Below, piece after piece: positions 1 to 8,339 of a stretch of DNA of 64,000 nucleotides. The notes under the pieces are model-generated. The model made no database searches, was not told the origin of the DNA, and saw only the letters and a program-made list of their open reading frames with translations. Position numbers and translations under genes: made by a program. This DNA comes from Actinomycetes bacterium (GTDB lineage: Bacteria; Actinomycetota; Acidimicrobiia; Acidimicrobiales; JAMCPL01), in assembly GCA_021846515.1 (NCBI GenBank), contig JAJZWU010000001.1, forward strand, positions 62,001 through 126,000, written 5' to 3'. Position 1 is the first letter of the stretch; every line of letters begins with the position of its first letter.

Positions 1-612
1 AGTTATATCTGCACGACGAGCCTGCACCAACCACGAAGATGGAAGCATCTGGCTTCTCATTCTCCTGCCGGCCAATAAGACCAGAGGCATCGTAATCACG
101 ACCACCAGGCTGAGCGTCGGGCTCATGGTCATCATTACGACCAAAGCAAACACGAACAGAACCAACTGGCTCAATATATTTGGCCCAAAAGCAAGTAACA
201 TCTGTATTACCCTTACGTCTGAGTTGGCTCTCGCTACAAGCTGCCCTGATGATGTCCGATCGTAAAACGATTTAGACAGACTAGTAAGGTGACGATATAT
301 CATCGTTCTCAAGTCGTACTCTATATCGTAAGCATTTTTCAAAAGCATAAAGCGATACATATACCCGACCCCAAAGCGTGCCACGGCAAGAAGGAGGAGA
401 ATAACCCCGTATGTCAATAGGGACCCCCTATGAGCTACCAGAGTATTGTCAATGGCCATAGCCAGTACATACGGTCCGGCTACCTGAATAGCATTTGCCA
501 GCATAGAGCCGATCAACGCTATAATCATTACCCGCTTCCTGTTACTTACCACCGGCCAGAAGCGCTTCACCCATCCCTTAGAGATATCGCCGTCTACCTG
601 AAGAGCGGTCAT
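1..612 (-). CDS. ABC exporter, transmembrane domain (partial, runs off left edge)
   Basis: Reading leftwards from an ATG at 612 gives 204 codons without a stop up to the window edge. The N-terminal half is hydrophobic, with a first membrane segment around residues 28-50, and continues as a type I ABC exporter membrane domain; the stretch SGQLVARANSDV matches the conserved coupling region of that fold. The nucleotide-binding domain would lie outside the window, so Walker motifs cannot be checked. It starts 24 nt after the aroQ stop and is probably the last visible gene of the aro operon. Substrate unknown; multidrug or lipid exporters share this fold. The family call is fairly sure, the start less so. 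Confidence 0.8.
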   Translation of the reverse strand, partial: MTALQVDGDISKGWVKRFWPVVSNRKRVMIIALIGSMLANAIQVAGPYVLAMAIDNTLVAHRGSLLTYGVILLLLAVARFGVGYMYRFMLLKNAYDIEYDLRTMIYRHLTSLSKSFYDRTSSGQLVARANSDVRVIQMLLAFGPNILSQLVLFVFALVVMMTMSPTLSLVVVITMPLVLLAGRRMRSQMLPSSWLVQARRADIT

Positions 613-636
613 ATCAATCCAATAGCGACCCGGGCG

Positions 637-1122
637 TCACAACAACGCGTGTATGGCCTTGACAGCAAGGATGTAACCAAGACCGCCAAAACCAGCTATA
701 GACCCCTCAGCTATCTCCGCCAAAACAGATACGTGCCTAAACTCCTCTCGTGCAACAGGGTTGGAGAGATGTACCTCCACTACGATCCCGTCATATGCCG
801 CCAGGGCATCACGTATTGACCATGAATAATGAGTAAGTGCCCCAAGGTTGGCTATTATAGCTACCGCCCTTCCTGTGGCGGAGTGGATTGAACCAACGAT
901 CTCTCCCTCATGGTTGGACTGAAAGTGCTCTATGGTAAACCCAAGTTGCTTGGCCTCCTCGGCAGCTGCCTGTATGTGCATATCCAAGGTTGCTCTGCCG
1001 TATATTGCAGGCTCTCTTGTTCCCAGGAGGTCCAGGTTTGGACCTGACACGACAAGGATGATTCCCCTATTGCCGCTGTTTCCTGAGTTCACTTCCAAGT
1101 TGCCAATACTACCGGGGTTCAT
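637..1122 (-). CDS. aroQ: 3-dehydroquinate dehydratase, type II
   Basis: Third enzyme of the shikimate pathway: dehydrates 3-dehydroquinate to 3-dehydroshikimate in the cytosol as a dodecamer. The 161-residue protein has the type II signatures in order: GPNLDLLGTREP with the catalytic Arg, the flexible-loop Tyr in AIYGR, QSNHEGE, NLGALTHYS and the catalytic His in VEVHLSN. About 20 extra residues precede the conserved GPNLDLLG, so a later start is possible. The ATG overlaps the aroB stop as ATGA (1119-1122), which indicates translational coupling. Confidence 0.95.
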   Translation of the reverse strand: MNPGSIGNLEVNSGNSGNRGIILVVSGPNLDLLGTREPAIYGRATLDMHIQAAAEEAKQLGFTIEHFQSNHEGEIVGSIHSATGRAVAIIANLGALTHYSWSIRDALAAYDGIVVEVHLSNPVAREEFRHVSVLAEIAEGSIAGFGGLGYILAVKAIHALL

Positions 1123-2231
1123 CCCTGAGCCGCCATGTCTATAAGCACCTCCCGAACCAGTGGCTCATCTATCCCCTCTACTCGCTCCAGCCCATCTTGC
1201 CCATCAAGAACAAATACCATACCTTTGGATACCTTCTTATCTCTCTTCATAAAAGCCATGAGATCATCAACTCGTACGCTGGAGGGGAACTCATATGATA
1301 GCCCCAATCCAGCGACTACCCTCCTGTGCTCATCTACTCTCTCCCTGTCTATTCTACCAAGCCTAAAGGCTAATTCTGCGGCAAACACCAGTCCAATGGC
1401 CACCGCCTCTCCATGGCGTAGATCGATATCGTTAGATTCATCAAAACCTGCAGCCTCCAGTGCATGTGCAAGTGTATGACCGTAATTTAATAGAACTCTC
1501 TTCCCCCCCTGCTCCTCCCTCTCGTCTTCTGATACAAGAGCCGCCTTCAATTCCACACACGTTTTTACCTGCATAGACAGAGGCATGTTCAAAAAATCTG
1601 TCTTTGCGTACTTCCCATTCTGCCGTGACGACTGCACCGGCAGCTCCACGGAAGACATTATAAAGGCATACTTGGCCATCTCGCCCTTACCGCATAGCCA
1701 TTCTCTCTCCGGTAGGGTAGACAGTAGCGAAATGTCACAGATAACCGCAGATGGCTGCCAAAATGCACCTACCAGGTTCTTTCCCTCCGGAATATCAATA
1801 GCAGTCTTTCCCCCTATCGCAGCATCCACCTGAGCCAATAGGGAGGTGGGGATGTTTATATATTTGACACCTCGGTAGTAGATAGCAGACACAAAACCGG
1901 CCAGATCTGTTACCACACCACCACCCAGTGCAATTACTACATCGTAACGATTTATACCTACTTGAGACATCCTCCTGCATAGATCTTCAGCTATTTGCAT
2001 TGATTTAGCCTGCTCGCCATCGGGTACTTTAAATACATAATGCTCTATACCGGGATCGGCTCTTACCGGAATGGCATCCTGGGTAATAATGGCAGTTGTA
2101 GTGGCTCCGGGTGCAACTTTGGAAACAATGCCAGCCAACAGGGGGGTAAGGTCATTCCCTATTATCACATCGTAAGACCTATCTCCCAACCGAACAGGAA
2201 CGGTATATTCGACGTTTTTATCCACTTTCAT
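1119..2231 (-). CDS. aroB: 3-dehydroquinate synthase
   Basis: Converts DAHP to 3-dehydroquinate using NAD and a divalent metal. The 370-residue sequence shows the glycine-rich GGGVVTDLAGF nucleotide-binding segment, PTSLLAQVDAAIGGKT, and metal ligands in GEMAKYAF (Glu), LLNYGHTLAHALE (His) and LRHGEAVAIG (His). Start choice is open: GGAGGG lies directly against the ATG at 2231, but is well spaced (6 nt) from an in-frame GTG at 2225, which would remove two residues. It follows the GH1 gene by 21 nt and overlaps aroQ by 4 nt. Confidence 0.95.
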   Translation of the reverse strand: MKVDKNVEYTVPVRLGDRSYDVIIGNDLTPLLAGIVSKVAPGATTTAIITQDAIPVRADPGIEHYVFKVPDGEQAKSMQIAEDLCRRMSQVGINRYDVVIALGGGVVTDLAGFVSAIYYRGVKYINIPTSLLAQVDAAIGGKTAIDIPEGKNLVGAFWQPSAVICDISLLSTLPEREWLCGKGEMAKYAFIMSSVELPVQSSRQNGKYAKTDFLNMPLSMQVKTCVELKAALVSEDEREEQGGKRVLLNYGHTLAHALEAAGFDESNDIDLRHGEAVAIGLVFAAELAFRLGRIDRERVDEHRRVVAGLGLSYEFPSSVRVDDLMAFMKRDKKVSKGMVFVLDGQDGLERVEGIDEPLVREVLIDMAAQG

Positions 2232-2252
2232 CCCTCCACGCCGACTACAATC

Positions 2253-3746
2253 TCACGCAAGAACAGACCTATCGCCCTTTAGCAATCCCTCATACATCTT
2301 CTTGAACGCGGCGGCAGAATCCATCCCCATGGAATCAGTTGGCAGTAATTTTATGCCGCGCTCTCTATCGACACCGTATATACCAAAGCGAGGTTGGTAG
2401 CTACCCCATTCGTAGTTGTCTACAAGTGACCAGTGAAAGTATCCACCCACCAAAAGCCCACTATCTACCGCTTCTACCAATGCCTTGAGTATCTCTCTCA
2501 GGTATCCCGGCCTGTTCCATCCATCAATACGATTATAAGCATGTCCTCGTACGATACGGTTGCACAGCCCATTCTCTACTATCCATACCGGAATACCGGC
2601 AGTCTGATTAGCTCTTATATAATCGACCAACCCGTGTGGATCTACGGGATCATCCCACATCATCCTGGTAGGCAACCAGCCGCGACCACCTGTCTCCCTG
2701 TGGCCAGGTAAAACCAGCCTGTCCGAAAGTAATGGAGTGTAATAGTCTATCCCCACCATGTCAAGGGTGATCTCATACGGGCTGGAATATACGGCATCCA
2801 GCACCCTGTTCGTCCCTTCTCCGTTGCCGGATACAGCTATCCTGGTCAACCTACCGGCACGCCCCATAGGCTTACCGGCTGGGGATTGCGCAGCAGACAA
2901 ACTGCGCAGCAATCGCTCTTGTATCCTACCTTTTGGAGGAAAGCCTATCGTGGAGTACCATTCATCCCGCCTCTGGGCGATCCAGGAATCTACATCTTCC
3001 CTGGAAACCCCAGCTCTTCTCGCGCTGAGTAGATCTATAAATAGGCGGTCCAGCTCGTATATACTGGTACTCCAGTTATTGGTGGTAACCATGGCGCCGG
3101 GCTGAGTAGCATGAATTGCCTCATAGGCTCTGATATGTGCCTCAAGCATATGCCCTGAAGCAACAGCCGCCCTTGGCGGAGAATGCAATCCGGGGGGGAA
3201 TGCACCAAATAGATAAGAGAGCATTGTCAATGCATTCATCTCGTTAATAGTGACCCAGTGAGAGGAGTAATCCTGTAAAGCTGGAACAATCTTGGAAACG
3301 TAGCTTGAAAATATCTCTGGAGATTCATCTGAAAGCCACAACTTCTCGCCACACCAGTATGGATGGGTCCAGTGGGATAGCGTGATAAGAGGTTGTATTC
3401 CCCTGTTGCGACATTGCTTCAACATCTCGGCATAATGGTCAATTGCTTCTTTGTCAAATTGCCCTCTTTGGGGCTCCACCCTGGCCCATTCAATACCAAA
3501 ACGAAGTGCATTACACCCTGCCTGCTTGGCCAGATCAAAGTACTCCTCGTAGCGATTCCAAAAGTCTACGCCGATGCCTGATGGCTCCTTTCGCCATACC
3601 CTACCGGTAGCCTCCCAGTCTTTCCAGTTGTTTGCCGGCTCACCGGGACCGTTCAAACCTCCCTCTACCTGAAAACTGGCTACAGCAGCACCCAAAAGAA
3701 AGCCCTCAGGTAGGATATTACCAGGTAACACAGATTCTACAGACAT
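2253..3746 (-). CDS. Glycoside hydrolase family 1 (beta-glucosidase-like)
   Basis: A 497-residue (beta/alpha)8 retaining glycosidase of family GH1, without a signal peptide and so probably cytosolic. The N-terminal FLLGAAVASFQVEG is the family signature. The acid/base Glu is E169 in TINEM, where most members have T-x-NEP, and the nucleophile is E391 in IVENGL. Both carboxylates are present, so an active enzyme is expected; beta-glucosidase, galactosidase or fucosidase activity cannot be told apart. It sits between aroK and aroB with no obvious metabolic link to the shikimate pathway. A weak TAACCT hexamer lies 7 nt before the ATG and could start a separate transcript. Confidence 0.88.
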   Translation of the reverse strand: MSVESVLPGNILPEGFLLGAAVASFQVEGGLNGPGEPANNWKDWEATGRVWRKEPSGIGVDFWNRYEEYFDLAKQAGCNALRFGIEWARVEPQRGQFDKEAIDHYAEMLKQCRNRGIQPLITLSHWTHPYWCGEKLWLSDESPEIFSSYVSKIVPALQDYSSHWVTINEMNALTMLSYLFGAFPPGLHSPPRAAVASGHMLEAHIRAYEAIHATQPGAMVTTNNWSTSIYELDRLFIDLLSARRAGVSREDVDSWIAQRRDEWYSTIGFPPKGRIQERLLRSLSAAQSPAGKPMGRAGRLTRIAVSGNGEGTNRVLDAVYSSPYEITLDMVGIDYYTPLLSDRLVLPGHRETGGRGWLPTRMMWDDPVDPHGLVDYIRANQTAGIPVWIVENGLCNRIVRGHAYNRIDGWNRPGYLREILKALVEAVDSGLLVGGYFHWSLVDNYEWGSYQPRFGIYGVDRERGIKLLPTDSMGMDSAAAFKKMYEGLLKGDRSVLA

Positions 3747-3850
3747 ACTGGATAGGTTATCATATTGAACTTAAATGTAAAAGCTCCAACAAGACGATTA
3801 CATGCCACTCACCTTTGTAATAGCTCGGTACTTTCGCTTGGGGAGATTGA
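3747..3850. other. Gap between GH1 and aroK
   Basis: About 100 AT-rich bases separate the two genes, much more than elsewhere in the operon, consistent with an extra promoter for the GH1 gene. On the minus strand TAACCT (3754-3759) lies 7 nt before the GH1 ATG. No terminator is visible. Confidence 0.35.
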
Positions 3851-4396
3851 TCACCTATGCCTTAATGCATGTATAACGTTATCCGCAACCTCTTCTATGC
3901 TGGCCGTATCGGTATCTATGGTTACATCGGTAATGCTTTTGTAAAGAGGCACGCGCCTGTCCATAAGCACTTTTATAGCCTGCCTGGGATCAGATCTCAG
4001 CAAGGGGCGGTTGGCACTGTTTGCCGTTCTATCCAAAAGCGCCTCTAGGTCAGCCGAGAGCCATACGACGAACACCTCCGGAGCTGCTAAAAGTTTTCTG
4101 GTAACTTCATTCTCCACCGCTCCTCCACCTGTCGCACAAACAAGTAATTCCGGCGAACGTATCAACGCAGCTATTGCTTCATGCTCCAGTGCACGAAACT
4201 TCAGCTCGCCGTAGTCGTGAGATTCGAAGATGTCTGCAATGCTCATGCCCGCTTCTTTCTCTATATCGCCATCTACATCTACAAAATCCCATTGGAGCTT
4301 TTCGGCTACGAGCAAACCCACTGAGGACTTTCCTGCTCCCGGCATGCCCACCAGTGCCACTTTTTTAACGCCAGAGACATGCGATGCTGCACACAT
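3851..4396 (-). CDS. aroK: Shikimate kinase
   Basis: Phosphorylates shikimate with ATP. The 181-residue protein is of usual length and has the P-loop GMPGAGKSS near the N-terminus, the DVDGDIE substrate-binding segment, the FRALEHEAI region, the second glycine-rich motif CATGGGAV, and the lid with NRPLL. It lies 75 nt downstream of aroC and belongs to the same minus-strand operon. Confidence 0.95.
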   Translation of the reverse strand: MCAASHVSGVKKVALVGMPGAGKSSVGLLVAEKLQWDFVDVDGDIEKEAGMSIADIFESHDYGELKFRALEHEAIAALIRSPELLVCATGGGAVENEVTRKLLAAPEVFVVWLSADLEALLDRTANSANRPLLRSDPRQAIKVLMDRRVPLYKSITDVTIDTDTASIEEVADNVIHALRHR

Positions 4397-4471
4397 AGCT
4401 GCTTACCGGCACACCTGACTCGTATATGCAACGGTATTGAGATCGTGCATCGGGCAACGCTGCACAGTCAC

Positions 4472-5716
4472 CTACGCAAGGACGTCTTTGGGATGCATCA
4501 TCCTACGCAGAGCATCAATACTATTTTTATAGTTGGTCTTGAATTCGGCCAATGAGTCACCACCATACTTCCTCAATGCCTCGGAGGCGACCACAAGGGC
4601 GACCATTGCCTCCGCCACTACACCCATAGCTGGTACGGCCGTAACGTCTGTGCGTTCCTTGAACGATAGCGCTCGCTCGCCCGTAGCAACATCTACGGTC
4701 TCTATCACCGGCCTGTTCAATGTGGCCAACGGCTTCATATAGGCACGCACAATGATATCTCCCCCAATAGAAATTCCACCTTCTATTCCACCAGCTCGGG
4801 AGGTTCTCCTTTTGTAGCCGCCAGATACTACGGCTCCGGCTCCAGAGGTACCATCCCCAGGGTCGTCCGCCGCAGCACTACCCCCATCATCAAAATAAAT
4901 TGCATCGTGTGCTTGCGATCCCCTGAGGGCCGCATTGCTAAATCCGTCTCCTATTTCGACTGCCTTGACGGCATGTATAGAGCATATAGCCTGAGCCAAC
5001 AGGCCATCCAGCTTGCGGTCCCAGTGCACATGACTGCCCAACCCGACCGGTACTCCATACGCTATAATTTCCGACACCCCACCAAGAGAGTCCCCCTCTT
5101 TTGCGGCAGCTTTTATGGCACTAATCATCCTCTTTTCAGCCTCTTCGTCAAAACACCTAACCTGAGAGGCATCTACCTTGTCGGCATCCTGGGGCATAGG
5201 ACGCAACTGTACATTGGAATGCTCATTGCCCATTTGCACGGTATGGCTGATCACATACACACCCATTTCGGAGAGTAGCGCTTTGGCAAGAGAGCCGGCA
5301 ACTACCCTGGCGGCAGTCTCACGAGCAGATGCCCGCTCCAGTACATCTCTTGCATCACTAAGGCCGTACTTCTGCATTCCGGCCAAATCTGCATGTCCCG
5401 GCCTCGGTGTAGTCAGTACCTTTGACGGTCTGCCTGGATCGGGAGACATCTCCTCTTTCCACTTGGTCTCCCATTCGCTGTTTGCTATCTCTATTGCAAT
5501 CGGCGATCCCAAAGTCCTGCCGTGTCTTATTCCTGATAAAATGGTAATTTCATCTGCTTCTATACGCATCCTTGGCCCCCTACCGTAACCAAGGCGCCTT
5601 CTTGCAAGCTGATGGCGTATCTGATCGGAAGCAAACGGCATACCTGCCGGAAGTCCTTCTACTATCGTTACAAGACCCTTACCGTGGGATTCTCCCGCAG
5701 TTAAAAAACGTAGCAT
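4472..5716 (-). CDS. aroC: Chorismate synthase
   Basis: Last step of the shikimate pathway: makes chorismate from EPSP using reduced FMN. The 414-residue protein begins MLRFLTAGESHGKGL, a family signature containing an active-site His, and carries the GRPSKVLTTPRPGHADL segment and SRAGGIEGGIS. It is slightly long for the family, with an Ala/Gly/Asp-rich loop around residues 275-290. A TAGATT hexamer ends 6 nt before the ATG, so transcription may begin at the start codon. Confidence 0.95.
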   Translation of the reverse strand: MLRFLTAGESHGKGLVTIVEGLPAGMPFASDQIRHQLARRRLGYGRGPRMRIEADEITILSGIRHGRTLGSPIAIEIANSEWETKWKEEMSPDPGRPSKVLTTPRPGHADLAGMQKYGLSDARDVLERASARETAARVVAGSLAKALLSEMGVYVISHTVQMGNEHSNVQLRPMPQDADKVDASQVRCFDEEAEKRMISAIKAAAKEGDSLGGVSEIIAYGVPVGLGSHVHWDRKLDGLLAQAICSIHAVKAVEIGDGFSNAALRGSQAHDAIYFDDGGSAAADDPGDGTSGAGAVVSGGYKRRTSRAGGIEGGISIGGDIIVRAYMKPLATLNRPVIETVDVATGERALSFKERTDVTAVPAMGVVAEAMVALVVASEALRKYGGDSLAEFKTNYKNSIDALRRMMHPKDVLA

Positions 5717-5728
5717 GTATATAATCTA
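5717..5728 (-). promoter_or_regulatory. -10-like hexamer of aroC, leaderless type
   Basis: TAGATT on the minus strand is followed by six bases and the aroC ATG. No ribosome-binding site fits in between, so a leaderless transcript is inferred. Confidence 0.5.
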
Positions 5729-5817
5729 GCAGATCTGCTGAGTGCAGCATTTGCCCACAAGCCATTAAAGCCCAGCTGCAACAGAACGACCTTCCCGGTA
5801 CAGATGACCGCAAATAG

Positions 5818-6603
5818 TCAATAATGAGAGTGCAGCCATACTCTGGCAATGGGCAACCCCCACATAAGCGCAAGAAACGTTCCGGCAACCAGAAATGGGG
5901 CAAAGGGAAGTCGTGACTTGGAACCATAATTTTTCAACAGCATAAGCAATATGCCTATGAATGCGCCCAGCCCAAAGGCCAGAACAAACCCAACCAACAC
6001 TACCTGAGCGCTTATCCAGCCGGTTGCAAGACCAAGCAGCCCGGCCAACCTTACATCGCCAAAACCCATTCCCTGAGGCACTATTATATGAATAACCAGG
6101 AAGATCAAGAAACATACTACCCCTGCAGCCATTGCCACCCAAAGGTGGGATAATCGGCCCTCCAGCAAAGAGGAGATAGCCAACAGGATAGCGAAACTCA
6201 ATAGAGTGGGATAGAACGCCACTACCGGCAATATCATACGTTCCAGATCAATCACACTCAGTACTATCAGCCCAACAGCCAGTACGTCATAGGCTATCAG
6301 GTCCGCATGTGCGCCGAACCTTACAGCGCTACCTGCAAATACAACCGCACTAACCACTGCTATGACAAGAGGCCTAAACGGATAAGCATGCGGCGCACTA
6401 CAGTGTTTGCACTTACTCAGGTGATAGACAATGCCGATCGGAGTAAGTGTCCATGAGTTGTTGCTGCCGGTACTACATTGTGCACAGACAAGCCATGGGG
6501 CAGAAAGGCTCTCCCTTCCGGGTACTCTCTCTACCAATATCTCCATGGGATATGCCAGCATTACTGCGGCCACCACGCCAATCACAATTAGCCATACTTC
6601 CAC
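5818..6603 (-). CDS. Prepilin peptidase, A24 family
   Basis: Integral membrane aspartic protease that cleaves class III signal peptides of type IV pilins or similar pseudopilins. The 261-residue protein starts with GTG. It has an N-terminal membrane helix, a cytosolic zinc-binding segment with CAQC and CKHC, and several membrane helices. The catalytic Asp residues are visible in the VIDLERMILP segment and in GMGFGDVRLAG, which carries the GxGD signature. No pilin or pilus ATPase gene lies in the window. It probably heads the aro operon and has TAAAGT 7 nt before the GTG. Confidence 0.9.
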   Translation of the reverse strand: MEVWLIVIGVVAAVMLAYPMEILVERVPGRESLSAPWLVCAQCSTGSNNSWTLTPIGIVYHLSKCKHCSAPHAYPFRPLVIAVVSAVVFAGSAVRFGAHADLIAYDVLAVGLIVLSVIDLERMILPVVAFYPTLLSFAILLAISSLLEGRLSHLWVAMAAGVVCFLIFLVIHIIVPQGMGFGDVRLAGLLGLATGWISAQVVLVGFVLAFGLGAFIGILLMLLKNYGSKSRLPFAPFLVAGTFLALMWGLPIARVWLHSHY

Positions 6604-6616
6604 CTATAAGACTTTA
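6604..6616 (-). promoter_or_regulatory. -10-like hexamer of prepilin peptidase gene, leaderless type
   Basis: TAAAGT on the minus strand lies 7 nt before the GTG at 6603. It would be the main promoter of the seven-gene minus-strand run. Confidence 0.45.
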
Positions 6617-6674
6617 GGCCGTTTTAGCCACTAATGCGAACATTTCACTGCATTTTGGTATATAGCCAGTTCTA

Positions 6675-6738
6675 GGAGTGCGCCCCAGAACCTCCAAGTC
6701 GTGCTTCGCCATCTCGTCCACGGACGTTTGCGCCCCAC
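6675..6738 (-). repeat. Repeat family A, truncated copy
   Basis: From GGAGTGCGCCCCAGAAC the segment follows the left end of the complete element at 27233-27394 almost base for base, through GTCGTGCTTCGCCATCTCGT and CGTTTGCGCCCCAC. It lacks 11 bases of the hairpin cassette, and similarity ends after CCCCAC, so the other terminal repeat is missing. Decayed remnant. Confidence 0.7.
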
Positions 6739-6957
6739 GGCCAAGCCTGTTGGCGGTCCGGTCGGACAAATACAATCGTCCTTCTATGCAACAATCATTC
6801 CATACAACAATGAGTTCACGAAATTATTACTTAATAGCAATATATAAACAATTTTCTTCAATATCCCATTACTTATGTCGAAATATCATGTTAGCGTGGC
6901 CATTATCCTACTCTATGCTACATTGTAATTTGACTTTTTGGACATACTAGGGAAAAA

Positions 6958-6969
6958 TATACCCCTAAG
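6958..6969 (+). promoter_or_regulatory. -10-like hexamer of yceI-like gene, leaderless type
   Basis: TATACC (6958-6963) precedes the ATG at 6970 by six bases. TTGACT at 6930-6935 is too far upstream for a standard -35 spacing. Confidence 0.4.
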
Positions 6970-7620
6970 ATGAACGATCAGCATGCCAGTGGGGATGACC
7001 AAATAACTAGTGATTTGTTTGATTTGTCTCAGCTACCTTCAGGTACATGGGTAGTAGATCCTATGCTCAGTTATATCGGCTTCTCGGTCAAGCATCTACT
7101 CATATCAAACGTTAAAGCACGCTTCGATAAATTCTATGGAAAGATTATTTACAGTGGCAATCCGATAGGAACATCAGTGGACGCTTATGTAGATGTAGCC
7201 TCCCTGCAAACGGGTGATAATCCAAGGGACATCTATATAAAATCCAGTGAATTCCTCGATGCAGCCAGATGGCCACAGATGTCCCTTAGGGGGATAGTCA
7301 CCTCTCAAGGTAAATCTGGGTATCTTCTCGACGCTGAACTGACCATCCGGGATACAACAAAAAACGTCGCTTTTGAAGTGACGTACGACACACTGGAGGT
7401 AGGAGACACAATAGATGCTAAAACTTTCACGAAGTCAATCAGAGATGCATCAGAGATCAGTGCTATTGATTCAAAACGTATGATTCTTCATGCGCGAACA
7501 ACCGTAAGCCGAAAGGAGCTGGCGTTGGAGTTTAGCCCGCTACTTGAGTCGGGTGGGGTGATCGTCTCTGATGCAGTACAACTTAAGTTGGATATACTGG
7601 CCGTATTCGACCATCCTTAA
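6970..7620 (+). CDS. YceI-family lipocalin-like protein
   Basis: A 216-residue YceI-domain protein; members bind polyisoprenoid or other amphiphilic ligands in a lipocalin-like barrel. The domain starts at about residue 20 with GTWVVDPMLSYIGFSVKH, matching the family opening (W-x-x-D-x-x-H/Y-S-x-I-x-F), and continues with the ARFDKFYG, VASLQTGD and DAARWPQMSLRG segments. No signal peptide is seen, so a cytosolic location is likely, unlike E. coli YceI. The gene stands alone between a repeat remnant and a convergent neighbour. Physiological role unknown. Confidence 0.85.
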   Translation: MNDQHASGDDQITSDLFDLSQLPSGTWVVDPMLSYIGFSVKHLLISNVKARFDKFYGKIIYSGNPIGTSVDAYVDVASLQTGDNPRDIYIKSSEFLDAARWPQMSLRGIVTSQGKSGYLLDAELTIRDTTKNVAFEVTYDTLEVGDTIDAKTFTKSIRDASEISAIDSKRMILHARTTVSRKELALEFSPLLESGGVIVSDAVQLKLDILAVFDHP

Positions 7621-7681
7621 ATTCGACCATCCACGACCAGACAGTACAACAAGTGTGGAAATGGGGGTTTACAAGTAGCTA

Positions 7682-8320
7682 CTATTTCTTGGATGCCTGA
7701 TAAAACGGATTTGTACCGGCATCATGGTTGGTTACATCCGCTACTCGCCTAATCTCTGGTACTGCATTTTTAATAGCCACCTCTATCCCCTGAGATAGAG
7801 TTACAGAGGCAAGACCGCATCCCTGACAGCCTCCCATCATCCGCACGTAAGCCACTCCATCACCGACTGCCACCAACTCTGCATAGCCCCCATGACTGGC
7901 TATAGCGCGATTGATATCTTCATTTATGACTTCCAGCACCCTCTGGGCGACAGGGGAGGAAAAATCTCCCTCTACTACACCTTCCGGTAAGCCGTTATCA
8001 CTCGCTGGAGTATTTGGGTTGACCATAACAAGGCCACCCTCTCCGTCGTCGGACCACTCCAACCTGGATCCCCTGATAAGCTCAATACTTGGTGTGGGAA
8101 TTACAACAGGAACATCGTCCAAACTGTTACCACTGATCAGCGCATCCGATGAATGGGCATCCTCGACACTCTGAAAATACAAATCGTAATCGTATGCTTT
8201 ACCGCGGCTTCCCACAATCTCTATCCAAAGAGCCAAGCTGTCTGCATCGCTCTCTGCGTTCCTGGCATCCCTAAGCATTTTCATCGCCTCATCGGTTATT
8301 GTTAATAATTGATCTACCAT
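7682..8320 (-). CDS. NfuA/NifU-like iron-sulfur scaffold protein
   Basis: The C-terminal ~75 residues form a NifU C-terminal domain with the cluster-binding CxxC in GGCQGCGLA, preceded by GGYAELVAVGDGVAYVRM. The N-terminal ~95 residues resemble an A-type (HesB-like) domain but lack its cysteines, the NfuA arrangement of degenerate A-type plus NifU domain. It probably delivers [4Fe-4S] clusters to apo-proteins. The start is set at 8320 (MVDQL), because a -10-like TATACT lies 7 nt upstream; a longer reading frame to 8359 would run into the divergent gene. 212 residues. Confidence 0.85.
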   Translation of the reverse strand: MVDQLLTITDEAMKMLRDARNAESDADSLALWIEIVGSRGKAYDYDLYFQSVEDAHSSDALISGNSLDDVPVVIPTPSIELIRGSRLEWSDDGEGGLVMVNPNTPASDNGLPEGVVEGDFSSPVAQRVLEVINEDINRAIASHGGYAELVAVGDGVAYVRMMGGCQGCGLASVTLSQGIEVAIKNAVPEIRRVADVTNHDAGTNPFYQASKK

Positions 8321-8339
8321 ATAAAATAGTATACAGTCA
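8321..8339. promoter_or_regulatory. Overlapping divergent leaderless promoters
   Basis: Only 19 bp separate two divergent start codons. On the minus strand TATACT (8328-8333) lies 7 nt before the ATG at 8320; on the plus strand TAGTAT (8327-8332) lies 7 nt before the ATG at 8340. The two hexamers overlap by five bases, so only one could be occupied at a time. Confidence 0.55.

Larger units (their letters stand above)
6604..6969. other. Divergent intergenic region with repeat fragment
   Basis: No gene seen. The left third holds a truncated copy of repeat family A (6675-6738). The right half is strongly AT-rich and ends in a candidate promoter for the YceI gene. No structured RNA was recognised. 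Confidence 0.6.

Noticed and set aside
430-819. Plus-strand frame of about 130 codons
   Set aside because: Lies antisense across the ABC exporter and aroQ genes, both with family motifs; no similarity of its own.
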